Assembly: GCA_004554395.1 (NCBI GenBank)
Contig: SFMP01000035.1
Coordinates: forward strand, 1 to 12,954
Length of the DNA: 12,954 nt
Origin: Myxococcales bacterium
GTDB taxonomy: Bacteria; Myxococcota_A; Bradymonadia; UBA4248
Reading direction: 5' to 3'
The notes beneath the pieces are model-generated. The model did not search any database. It was not told the DNA's origin and saw only the letters and a list, made by a program, of their open reading frames with translations. The translations under genes and the position numbers were made by a program. Positions 7,100 to 12,954 of the stretch are shown in pieces. Each line of letters begins with the position of its first letter. Position 1 is the first letter of the stretch.

Positions 7100-7124
7100 G
7101 GCTCACGCTCTATTATCTTGCGTT

Positions 7125-8258
7125 TTAGCGCAACTTGAGGCTCGCCAAGGCGACGAGTGATAACAAAATCGAAATAATCCAAAAGCGAACGATGACTTTT
7201 GGTTCGGCCCATCCCTTGAGCTCGAAATGATGGTGAATCGGTGCCATTTTGAAGACGCGTTTGCCCGTCAATTTAAAACTCGTCGTCTGCGTAATGACCG
7301 ACACGGCTTCGAGCAAGAAGAGCCCGCAAATGATGACGCTCAAGAGTTCGTTTTTCGACAAAACGGCGAGCGTGCCCAAAGCACCACCGAGCGAGAGACT
7401 GCCCAAATCGCCCATGAAAACTTGGGCGGGATAGGAGTTGAACCACAAAAACCCGATACCACTGCCGACGATGGCACCGCACCCGATGCAAAGCTCGGAA
7501 ATGCCCGATATATGGGGGATTCGAAGGTATGAAGCGAGGTCGAAAGTGGCAAAGATTTCGCGTCCGTCGACAGAGACGGGGAATTGTAGGACTGTGCCGG
7601 CGACGTAGCATAAGACGAGGAATGTGCCAGCGGCGACGGCGACGGGGGCAATGGCGAGCCCGTCGAGCCCATCGGTGAGGTTGACGGCATTCGACGTGCC
7701 GACGATCGTCACCATGGCAAAGAGCGCATAGGCGATGACGGGCAAAGAGAGTGAAAACTTATCGGCGGCAACAAACGGGAAATAGAGCTGACTCGAGTAA
7801 TTGAGCGTGTCGTCGGAAAAGAGCACGAACATCAAGACGGCAGTGACGGCAAACTGCAAGATGAGTTTCCAACGCCCAGGGAGGCCGCGGCTCCCCTTTT
7901 CTTTAATCTTGAGGTAGTCGTCGATAAAGCCGATGCCACCAAAGAAAGTCGTAATCGCCAGAAATATCCAGACATAGTGATTCGAAAGATCGGCCCATAA
8001 TACGGTCGAAACGACGAGGCTGAGCAAGATGAGGCTGCCGCCCATCGTCGGCGTGCCGCGCTTCTTGAGGTGCGATTGGGGGCCATCGTCGCGAACGACT
8101 TGACCGACTTGGCGTTCGAGGAGTTTGCCGATAAATTTCGGGTACATGAAACTCATCAATAACGCCGTGATCATCGCCATGACGACGCGAAAGCTGACGT
8201 ATCGAAATACGTTGAACGGCGCAAAGTAATCGCGCAGTTCATACAAGTACATGAGCAT
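7125..8258 (-). CDS. mraY: Phospho-N-acetylmuramoyl-pentapeptide transferase MraY
   Basis: A 377-residue polytopic inner-membrane enzyme that transfers phospho-MurNAc-pentapeptide from UDP to undecaprenyl phosphate, making lipid I. The N-terminus MLMYLYELRDYFAPFNVFRY is typical of the family. The magnesium and active-site residues are Asp113-Asp114 in GFIDDYLK, NLTDGLDG (193-200) and Asp284 in FMGDLGS. The conserved PIHHHFELKGW is at 340-350. The ATG at 8258 is preferred to the upstream ATG at 8282. It has GGAG seven bases upstream and gives the usual MraY N-terminus, while the extension (MGKTWRSL) is atypical. It is second in the murF-mraY-ftsW operon, 142 bases after murF. Confidence 0.95.
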   Translation of the reverse strand: MLMYLYELRDYFAPFNVFRYVSFRVVMAMITALLMSFMYPKFIGKLLERQVGQVVRDDGPQSHLKKRGTPTMGGSLILLSLVVSTVLWADLSNHYVWIFLAITTFFGGIGFIDDYLKIKEKGSRGLPGRWKLILQFAVTAVLMFVLFSDDTLNYSSQLYFPFVAADKFSLSLPVIAYALFAMVTIVGTSNAVNLTDGLDGLAIAPVAVAAGTFLVLCYVAGTVLQFPVSVDGREIFATFDLASYLRIPHISGISELCIGCGAIVGSGIGFLWFNSYPAQVFMGDLGSLSLGGALGTLAVLSKNELLSVIICGLFLLEAVSVITQTTSFKLTGKRVFKMAPIHHHFELKGWAEPKVIVRFWIISILLSLVALASLKLR

Positions 8259-8400
8259 TAGAGATCTCCAAGTTTTGCCCATTTTCGATGGGGCAATGTA
8301 TGAAAAACTAAATCGTGTGCAATATATTGGTGAATGACAGAATAATGTTCGATATCGAGAATCGCATATCGTTCAAAATTCGCATATCGGGCAGTCGAAT
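8259..8400. other. murF-mraY intergenic gap with hairpin and direct repeat
   Basis: This gap is unusually wide for a mur operon. It contains TCGCATATCG twice (around 8363 and 8383), and a hairpin with arms TTGCC (8275-8279) and GGCAA (8292-8296) immediately upstream of the mraY ribosome site. It could hold a secondary promoter or processing site, but no convincing hexamer pair was found. No gene is seen. Confidence 0.35.
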
Positions 8401-9828
8401 TTATCCGATTTCAGCCCCGAACATGGAGAGAGCGCGTTCGAGTTCCATGCCTCGACTTCCCTTGATGAGGCAAATGTCGCCAGTGGCGAGTTGCGGGCGA
8501 AGCCAGTCGATAGCAGATTGGAGTTCGTCTTTCGGCGCGCAAAAGATGTCGCAGGGGGATGCGCCGGCGGCCAAGGCACCTGCCGAAATGCAATGCGCCG
8601 ACGGCCCAATGCAGACGAGCTTTTTGAAGCCGCAGGCAGCCGCCTCGCGCCCGAGTGTGCGGTGGCATTCATCGCTCGTATCGCCGAGTTCGCGCATTTC
8701 GCCCAAGATGAGGCAACGGTTTTGCGGCTTCGATATCGTCGCCACGAGGCGCAAAGCCTCGTGCATGCTCAATGGATTGGCATTGTAGGCATCGTGCAAG
8801 ATGACGATGCTGGGGGCGGCGTGCCAACGCTCGAGTCGCCCCGAGGGGAGTTTGACGTTGAGCAATGCCGAATTGATCGCATCGTCGGTCCACGCGCCGC
8901 CAACGGCGGTGAGCGCAAGCGCGAGGTTCATCGCATTATGCGCACCGAGCAATGGCAATGCGATATCGTGCACCATCGTGCCGTCGACGTGGTATTTGAA
9001 TCGTATGCCTTCTGAATCGGCTTCGATGTCGTCGATATATGTCGAACTATCTTCGGCACTAGTTCCTACCCATATAATTTTATTTGCATTGGCGATATCG
9101 GCATAATAGGAGCGCGTTGCGCAAGGGAGCACGATTTTGTTGAGATCGGGCGCTTCGAGGAGTTCGCCTTTGGCGCGAGCAACGCCTTCGATCGAGCCAA
9201 AGCCGCCCAAATGAGCCGCGCCAACACACGTGATAATGGCGATATCGGGCGGCGCGATATGGCGCAGGTGTGCAATTTCGCCTGGGGCATTTGCCCCCAT
9301 TTCGAGCACGGCGACGTCGTGTTTTGGCGTCAGCTGCACGACGTTCATCGGTAGCCCGATATAGTTGTTGAGATTGCCCTCGGTTTTGAGGACACATTTG
9401 CCTTTGGCTTCGAGCAAAGTCGCCAAGATCTCTTTTGTCGTCGTCTTGCCGTTCGACCCCGTGATGGCGTAGACTGCGAAATCGCCCATATTGCGACGCA
9501 ATCCGAGGATCTCGTGGGCGAGGCATCCGAAAGCCGTCAAGACGTCGTCGACTTCGAATATCGCCGTGCCATCGGGGACATTCATCGCCGTTCGAATGTC
9601 GCGCTTTCGGTCGACGACGACACCTCGACATCCTTGGTCGAAGACTTGATCTAAAAAGTCGTGCCCGTCGAATCGCTCGCCTTTGAGCGCGAAGAACAAA
9701 TCGCCATCACTTGCCCGCCTGCTATCGAACAGCGTGCGGCGGAACTTCGTTCCGATTCGATTCCATTTTGCGCCAAGCGCCGTGGCGATTGCCTTGGCAT
9801 TCATCATCTCGAAAATCGTTTCTTCCAT
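8401..9828 (-). CDS. murF: UDP-N-acetylmuramoyl-tripeptide--D-alanyl-D-alanine ligase MurF
   Basis: A 475-residue cytosolic ATP-dependent ligase that adds D-Ala-D-Ala to the UDP-MurNAc-tripeptide, completing the pentapeptide used by MraY. The N-terminal substrate domain has DSRRASDGDLFFALKGERFDGHDF (35-58). The ATP loop TGSNGKTTT is at 123-131. The central domain has LEMGANAPGEIAHL (175-188), and HDAYNANPLSM (345-355) is the Mur-family signature. GEMRELGD (376-383) and KGSRGMELERAL (456-467) are characteristic of MurF. The start at 9828 is chosen over the ATG at 9834 because AAGGA sits seven bases upstream of it, whereas the same motif abuts the earlier ATG. It is the first gene of the operon, with a candidate promoter at 9877-9905. 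MurE, which normally acts before it, is not in the window. Confidence 0.95.
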   Translation of the reverse strand: MEETIFEMMNAKAIATALGAKWNRIGTKFRRTLFDSRRASDGDLFFALKGERFDGHDFLDQVFDQGCRGVVVDRKRDIRTAMNVPDGTAIFEVDDVLTAFGCLAHEILGLRRNMGDFAVYAITGSNGKTTTKEILATLLEAKGKCVLKTEGNLNNYIGLPMNVVQLTPKHDVAVLEMGANAPGEIAHLRHIAPPDIAIITCVGAAHLGGFGSIEGVARAKGELLEAPDLNKIVLPCATRSYYADIANANKIIWVGTSAEDSSTYIDDIEADSEGIRFKYHVDGTMVHDIALPLLGAHNAMNLALALTAVGGAWTDDAINSALLNVKLPSGRLERWHAAPSIVILHDAYNANPLSMHEALRLVATISKPQNRCLILGEMRELGDTSDECHRTLGREAAACGFKKLVCIGPSAHCISAGALAAGASPCDIFCAPKDELQSAIDWLRPQLATGDICLIKGSRGMELERALSMFGAEIG

Positions 9829-9876
9829 GAACATTTCCTTTCTCGTGAGTGCATCGAACGATGCGCCTGCGGGCTC

Positions 9877-9905
9877 CGTATAAGGTAGAACAAGGAAAAT
9901 GTGAA
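9877..9905 (-). promoter_or_regulatory. Candidate murF promoter
   Basis: On the minus strand TTCACA (9900-9905) and TATACG (9877-9882) are separated by 17 bases. The 5' leader to murF would be about 40 bases and include a GCATCG/CGATGC inverted repeat at 9851-9864. The match is moderate (five and four of six positions). Confidence 0.5.
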
Positions 9906-10049
9906 TTTATTGATGTTCGGTGCGCCCATCGCACGCCATCGCCAATCATCTCGTCCAACGCGCCTTTGCCGAGGCTCGATTTGAGCGGCAATTTGTGTAA
10001 TAAACTGATTTCATTCACTTTTTTCTTGACAAAAAAAAATCATTCATTC
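9906..10049. other. Divergent intergenic stretch with a GC-rich stem-loop
   Basis: No supported gene is seen. A minus-strand frame from about 10018 runs into murF out of frame and is not convincing. A stem-loop lies at 9966-9991: TTGCC pairs with GGCAA, and an inner GCTC pairs with GAGC around GATTT, with a three-base bulge. The TTGCC/GGCAA ends recall the TATTGCC palindromes elsewhere in the window. A consensus -35 TTGACA at 10026-10031 has no matching -10. Confidence 0.35.
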
Positions 10050-10078
10050 TTGAATCGGAGTCTTGAACCGACTATAAT
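10050..10078 (+). promoter_or_regulatory. Strong sigma70-type promoter
   Basis: TTGAAT (10050-10055) and a perfect TATAAT (10073-10078) are separated by 17 bases. This is the best promoter-like sequence in the window. Transcription would start near 10085, about 300 bases before the small lipoprotein gene at 10393. It therefore drives a long leader, a small RNA or the short ORF at 10096. Confidence 0.65.
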
Positions 10079-10095
10079 GCAGAATTGAGATAGAC

Positions 10096-10248
10096 ATGGT
10101 GCACGGATATCGTGTAGCCAACAACCCCAAGCCCATCGAAATTCATTCGCCCCGAGTTTCATCGATCGCGCCAGCGTTCGAGCTCGTGGTCGACATCGAG
10201 CACACGGTGATTGCAGTAAGTTTTATTCATGACATACGCCTACTTTGA
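10096..10248 (+). CDS. Possible 50-residue small ORF
   Basis: An ATG-initiated ORF of 50 codons begins about 11 bases after the predicted start site of the strong promoter at 10050-10078. The peptide begins MVHGYRVANNPKPIEIHSP and ends HDIRLL. It resembles no family I know and has no signal peptide or transmembrane segment. The ribosome site is weak (TTGAGA seven bases away), so translation would be inefficient or nearly leaderless. A competing 23-residue minus-strand ORF at 10159-10230 (starting MNKTYCNHRVLD) overlaps it. Both have G/C-ending codons like the genome, so neither is decisive. Treat as speculative. Confidence 0.22.
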   Translation: MVHGYRVANNPKPIEIHSPRVSSIAPAFELVVDIEHTVIAVSFIHDIRLL

Positions 10249-10392
10249 CATACCTACTACATTCGCCGATAGACCTACCATAGCATACATAGGATTGGGA
10301 TTGACGACTGAATAGCCCCGAGCACCACATATCCGCGACACAGGCTTTGTACACTTCGACATAAAATTCACTTTACGACGGAGGGAACGGTT

Positions 10393-10734
10393 ATGAAACT
10401 CGCATGGATTACGGTAATCATCATGGCTTTTGCTTGCATCATGAGCGGATGCAACAAAGACGAAACGGCATTCATCAACTATCTCAAAGACTTCGACGCC
10501 ATTTCAAAGCAAGAAGATTGCGCCAACGCCGCCTCGGATATGCGCAGTTGGATCAAAGACAATGGCGACGCCTTCAAAGTCGAAATCAAAAAGGTCAAAA
10601 ACAACCGAGGCAATACAGAGGCAGCGCAACAACTCCAAACGATGGCAAAAGACATGCCAACGCGCTGCGATACCCACATCGGATACCTCGCCTCGACTGC
10701 GCGCTTCTTCGAGCTCTTCGATTCAGTGCGATAG
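10393..10734 (+). CDS. Small lipoprotein of unknown function
   Basis: A 113-residue predicted lipoprotein. A short basic start is followed by a hydrophobic segment ending in the lipobox MSGC, with Cys20 as the likely lipidated residue. The mature part is hydrophilic, helical and rich in Asp, Lys and Ala, with two further cysteines (near residues 43 and 92) that could form a disulfide. No domain is recognised. The start is well supported by GGAGGG seven bases upstream. The gene is preceded by a 300-bp leader region containing a strong promoter (10050-10078) and a TTGACA at 10245. It is followed 44 bases downstream by the tandem terminator array. Confidence 0.82.
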   Translation: MKLAWITVIIMAFACIMSGCNKDETAFINYLKDFDAISKQEDCANAASDMRSWIKDNGDAFKVEIKKVKNNRGNTEAAQQLQTMAKDMPTRCDTHIGYLASTARFFELFDSVR

Positions 10735-10770
10735 TCGGTCGCCGATAAACACATGAGATGCGCGAGGACG

Positions 10771-10997
10771 ATGTGTTAAAGCCCCCCAGTTGGGGGGCTT
10801 TTTTGTGCGTCGATGTGTTAAAGGCCCCCCAGTTGGGGGGCTTTTTTGTGCGTCGATGTGTTAAAGCCCCCCGGTTGGGGGGCTTTTTTGTGCGTCGATG
10901 TGTTAAAGACCCCCAGTTGGGGGGCTTTTTTGTGCGTCGATGTGTTAAAGCCCCCCAGTTGGGGGGCTTTTTTGTGCGTCGATGTGTTAAAGCCCCC
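10771..10997 (+). repeat. Tandem array of a 42-bp terminator unit, five complete copies plus a partial one
   Basis: Units start at 10771, 10813, 10856, 10898, 10940 and 10982, so the period is 42 bp (43 once, where a G is inserted). Each complete unit is ATGTGTTA, then a hairpin AAAGCCCCCC-AGTT-GGGGGGCTTT, then a T-run and GTGCGTCG. Copies differ slightly: copy 2 has an extra G, copy 3 has a GGTT loop and copy 4 has GACCCCC in its left arm. The sixth copy stops after the left arm, at AGCCCCC. The array fills the space between the convergent lipoprotein gene and glnA. Confidence 0.95.
10778..10804 (+). terminator. Intrinsic terminator of the small lipoprotein gene (first of five)
   Basis: A stem of up to ten base pairs (AAAGCCCCCC/GGGGGGCTTT) with a four-base loop is followed by TTTTTT counted from the last stem base pairs. 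Equivalent hairpins lie at about 10820-10847, 10863-10889, 10905-10931 and 10947-10973. The plus strand carries the better T-run; on the minus strand only TTT follows the stem, so glnA may be terminated less efficiently. Confidence 0.9.
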
Positions 10998-11023
10998 TCG
11001 TGTGGCGACATCATAACGGTACT

Positions 11024-12451
11024 CTAGAAATCCGTCCAGAGACACTGATTCGTCACTTCGTGATGGAAGACGATCTCGCCGCGTTTGATGCGATTGCCCA
11101 AGTCGTGCGGCGATCGATTGGCGACAGCTCGCTTTAGAGAAGCATATTTGGCATGATTTTCGGCCCCCAAGATCTGTTTCATCGCCGCCGACTGCTCGAA
11201 ATCGGCAATGGCATCGTAGATATTGCCTGGGAGCTTATGCGACTCGTTGTTGCGCATTTCTGGCGTGATCTTCGGATATTTCTCCATCATCAATTGCAAA
11301 AGCACGTAGACGAGCAAATAGGGATTCGCATCGGGACCAACGGCGCGCAATTCAAAACGCGACGTTCGTTCGTTGCCCTTCGGCAAACGGATAATCGCCG
11401 ATCGATCGTTTGTCGAAACGCGGATATCGTTCGGCGCTTCGAAATTCGGATCGAGCCGTCGATAGCTATTGACCGAGCTATTGGCGACGAGGCAAAAATC
11501 GCGCGCATGGTACAAAACGCGATCGACACATTGCCAACCGAATTCCGAAAACTGCCCCACCCCTGCCGGGTCGAACATGAGATTCTTGCCGTGCTGCGAA
11601 ACCGATATATTCGCATGCATTCCCGAACCGTTGACCTTCATCAAAGGCTTAGGCAAAAAACACGCCGTCAAACCGTTCATTGCAGCGATTTGACGCGCCA
11701 AGAGTTTGTAGATCTGAACTTGGTCGCAGGCGATGAGTGCCTCGGCACAGCGATAATTGAGCTCAAACTGCGACGGCGCTACTTCGGGGTGGTCTTTTTC
11801 GTTTTCGAAGCCAAGTGCCCGCTGTGCCTCGGCAAAGTGATCGATAAAGAGCTTCAGCGGCGTATTGGGCAACGTGTGGAAATAACCCCCATCCGAAACG
11901 TACTTAAACCCGACATCGGCTTGGAAATTCTGTTCGGCGTCGATGTCTTTGAACAAAAACCCCTCGACTTCGAATGCGACGTTACTGCTATAGCCTTTCT
12001 CGAACAAATCGCGGCTATATTTTTTGAGCAAACCGCGGATATCGCCTGGGTATGGCGTATCGTCGACGCCTCGAACGAGCCCAAAGACCATGACTTTGCC
12101 CGGACCAAATATGTCGCTCGGCAACCATCGAAAACTCCCCCAGTCGACGTCGAGACACAAATCCGATTCGCGTTGCTGCGAAAATCCATGGATCGAAGAT
12201 CCGTCGAACGTCAACCCATCGTACGACTTTTCGAGGAACTTCTTGTCGTAATCGAGCATGTGAAAGCGCCCCTCGAGGTCGGAAAAACACACCGTCACCG
12301 CCTTGAGCTGGTTCTCGTCGTGGAGATAACGGAGGTACTTTTCGCGCAAAAAGTCGTCGGGCGTGTGGTTTTGAACATCGGCTTTGGCCTCGAGATTGAG
12401 CTCTTCGAGCGCCTCGTATGGTATTTCTTTAAAATTCCTTATCTTGAGCAT
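11024..12451 (-). CDS. glnA: Glutamine synthetase, type I-like
   Basis: A 475-residue cytosolic enzyme that makes glutamine from glutamate, ammonia and ATP, the main ammonia-assimilation step. Numbering from the chosen ATG, the motifs are DGSSIHGF (83-90), the metal-site AFEVEGF (159-165) and EVAPSQFELNY (223-233). NGSGMHANIS (274-283), NSYRRL (328-333), the NDRSAIIRLP loop (348-357) and RFELRAVGPDANPYL (365-379) follow. All catalytic blocks are present. The C-terminus lacks the NLYDLPPEE adenylylation motif of enterobacterial GlnA and ends in HHEVTNQCLWTDF, so it is probably not controlled by adenylylation. The ATG at 12451 has GGGAG four bases upstream and is preferred to the in-frame GTG at 12472. 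The gene is monocistronic as far as can be seen and convergent with the small lipoprotein. Confidence 0.92.
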   Translation of the reverse strand: MLKIRNFKEIPYEALEELNLEAKADVQNHTPDDFLREKYLRYLHDENQLKAVTVCFSDLEGRFHMLDYDKKFLEKSYDGLTFDGSSIHGFSQQRESDLCLDVDWGSFRWLPSDIFGPGKVMVFGLVRGVDDTPYPGDIRGLLKKYSRDLFEKGYSSNVAFEVEGFLFKDIDAEQNFQADVGFKYVSDGGYFHTLPNTPLKLFIDHFAEAQRALGFENEKDHPEVAPSQFELNYRCAEALIACDQVQIYKLLARQIAAMNGLTACFLPKPLMKVNGSGMHANISVSQHGKNLMFDPAGVGQFSEFGWQCVDRVLYHARDFCLVANSSVNSYRRLDPNFEAPNDIRVSTNDRSAIIRLPKGNERTSRFELRAVGPDANPYLLVYVLLQLMMEKYPKITPEMRNNESHKLPGNIYDAIADFEQSAAMKQILGAENHAKYASLKRAVANRSPHDLGNRIKRGEIVFHHEVTNQCLWTDF

Positions 12452-12610
12452 AGATCTCCCTATTGTGAGCACAGATCACCTTTCAACGGTGCGCCCCCTC
12501 CCCCACAAACGATGGCGCACAAGCCGCGCATAGTTATGCCAAAAAGTCACAAATACAAGGAAAAACTGTCGATTCATCTTCCACATGGACATGTGGGCAT
12601 CATTGCCAAT
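12452..12610. other. glnA upstream region
   Basis: No gene is seen. An inverted repeat TGCGCC (12490-12495) and GGCGCA (12514-12519) encloses a C-rich loop, which is G-rich in the glnA leader orientation. On the minus strand TTGTAT and TAACTA lie 16 bases apart near 12535-12560, a weak promoter-like pair. A TGGCAT...TGC arrangement resembles a sigma54 promoter but has the wrong spacing. No riboswitch was recognised. Confidence 0.3.
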
Positions 12611-12724
12611 GGCTACTCGCGCCCATTGCCCTACGGGCTTTTGGTGGGGTTGGGGCGGCTTGGTTCGCCCGGCGATGGGGCGGGGCTACTCACGGGAAGC
12701 CCTACGGGCTTTTTTTTGGGGGGG
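12611..12724 (+). repeat. Diverged direct repeat carrying a GCCCTACGGGC hairpin
   Basis: Two copies of GGCTACTC, a short variable part, GCCCTACGGGCTTTT and GGGG occur. GGCTACTC is at 12611-12618 and 12684-12691, and GCCCTACGGGC at 12628-12638 and 12699-12709, so the copies are 71-73 bp apart. A G-rich spacer lies between them, with GGGG runs and a GGGCG/CGCCC stem (12653-12670). The copies differ by small indels and substitutions outside the hairpin. Confidence 0.7.
12697..12717 (+). terminator. Intrinsic terminator-like hairpin
   Basis: The stem AAGCCC-TAC-GGGCTT is followed by a run of T reaching 12717 (eight T in all). It has textbook form in the plus direction. No plus-strand gene lies directly upstream, so it would stop antisense transcription leaving the glnA region. 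The related hairpin at 12628-12638 has only four T. Confidence 0.65.
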
Positions 12725-12756
12725 GGAATATATTGCAAAAGAATGTAGTCAATATC

Positions 12757-12781
12757 ATACAAACGAATTTGTTTGTATAAT
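12757..12781. promoter_or_regulatory. Operator-like palindrome overlapping a TATAAT
   Basis: Arms ATACAAAC (12757-12764) and GTTTGTAT (12771-12778) flank GAATTT. The 22-bp site is a palindrome in 20 of 22 positions. Its right arm overlaps TATAAT at 12776-12781 on the plus strand, but no good -35 was found. The symmetry and size are typical of sites for dimeric repressors. It sits about 95 bp from the end of the right-edge gene and about 300 bp upstream of glnA. Confidence 0.5.
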
Positions 12782-12873
12782 ATGTCTACGTCGTATCCGC
12801 TCTATGCGCGTGAATACATTGGATAGGGTGGGCGTATTTCTAAAACTAAGCGTCGTGGTCAGGGCTACCTCAT

Positions 12874-12954
12874 TTACTTTTTCCGTTGAAACAGCACATC
12901 AAGCATGGCAAGTGGGTCAAGCGATGCCTTAAGCATCATCAATTTTTTGGTCAA
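12874..12954 (-). CDS. C-terminal fragment of an unidentified protein, cut by the window edge
   Basis: The minus strand is open from the right edge to a TAA at 12874-12876, encoding 26 residues that begin LTKKLMMLKASLDPLAMLDV and end in a basic LFQRKK. The sequence looks like a real amphipathic C-terminal helix, and its codons resemble those of the neighbours. It is too short to identify. It would be transcribed in the same direction as glnA, about 420 bases upstream of it, with the operator-like palindrome in between. Confidence 0.45.
   Translation of the reverse strand: MTKKLMMLKASLDPLAMLDVLFQRKK

Noticed and set aside
9722..10018. 98-codon minus-strand frame upstream of and overlapping murF
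   Set aside because: It enters murF out of frame, has no clear ribosome site, and covers the murF promoter region.
10595..11027. Open frames on both strands across the terminator array, with 14-residue peptide repeats
   Set aside because: They arise from the 42-bp period (14 codons) of the hairpin units and have no ribosome sites or protein-like composition.
12526..12541. Sigma54 promoter for glnA (TGGCAT...TGC on the minus strand)
   Set aside because: The GG and GC elements are 9 bases apart instead of 10, and the -12 element is incomplete.
11153..12748. 531-codon plus-strand open frame antisense to glnA
   Set aside because: It is a shadow of the strongly conserved glnA frame, runs through the glnA start region and a terminator hairpin, and resembles no protein.
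12585..12932. 115-codon plus-strand frame at the right end
   Set aside because: It crosses the intrinsic terminator at 12697-12717 and the palindrome at 12757-12778, and opposes the more protein-like minus-strand fragment at 12874-12954.

Overview
The window looks like a chromosomal segment of a Gram-negative bacterium of moderate GC. Lipoproteins, an inner-membrane divisome/peptidoglycan operon, a GTP-type PEP carboxykinase and the absence of phage, plasmid or transposase genes point to housekeeping rather than accessory DNA. Lipoprotein-rich content with TPR and MORN-type proteins would fit a deltaproteobacterial or Myxococcota-like lineage, but this is a guess. No rRNA or tRNA gene and no CRISPR array was seen.

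Layout. Positions 1-250 hold a cluster of short palindromes inside a 108-bp tandem duplication. A minus-strand pair follows: pckG (1217-3004) and a stand-alone BRCT-domain gene (366-1214) whose ribosome site overlaps the end of pckG. Positions 3005-3650 are a divergent intergenic region with four more palindromes of the same family in the opposite orientation, a dyad-rich CATATC region and a promoter. The promoter serves a plus-strand TPR/LytR_C-like lipoprotein (3651-4904). Convergent to it is a MORN-type membrane-anchored protein (4992-5681, minus). Next is a minus-strand cell-wall operon, murF-mraY-ftsW (9828 down to 5885), closed by a clear intrinsic terminator at 5822-5849. A 560-bp divergent region carries the murF promoter, a near-consensus plus-strand promoter and a possible 50-residue ORF. 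Then come a small lipoprotein (10393-10734), an array of five tandem intrinsic terminators (10771-10997), and glnA (11024-12451, minus). The right end has a duplicated terminator-like element, a 22-bp operator-like palindrome and the C-terminal end of an unidentified minus-strand gene.

How the genes work together. MurF completes the UDP-MurNAc-pentapeptide, MraY transfers it to undecaprenyl phosphate, and FtsW polymerises glycan at the septum. murD and murG, which usually sit in this cluster, are absent from it. PckG (gluconeogenesis) and GlnA (ammonia assimilation) are separate central-metabolism units. The most unusual content is non-coding: the inverted palindrome clusters flanking the pckG-BRCT pair and the tandem terminator array between convergent genes.
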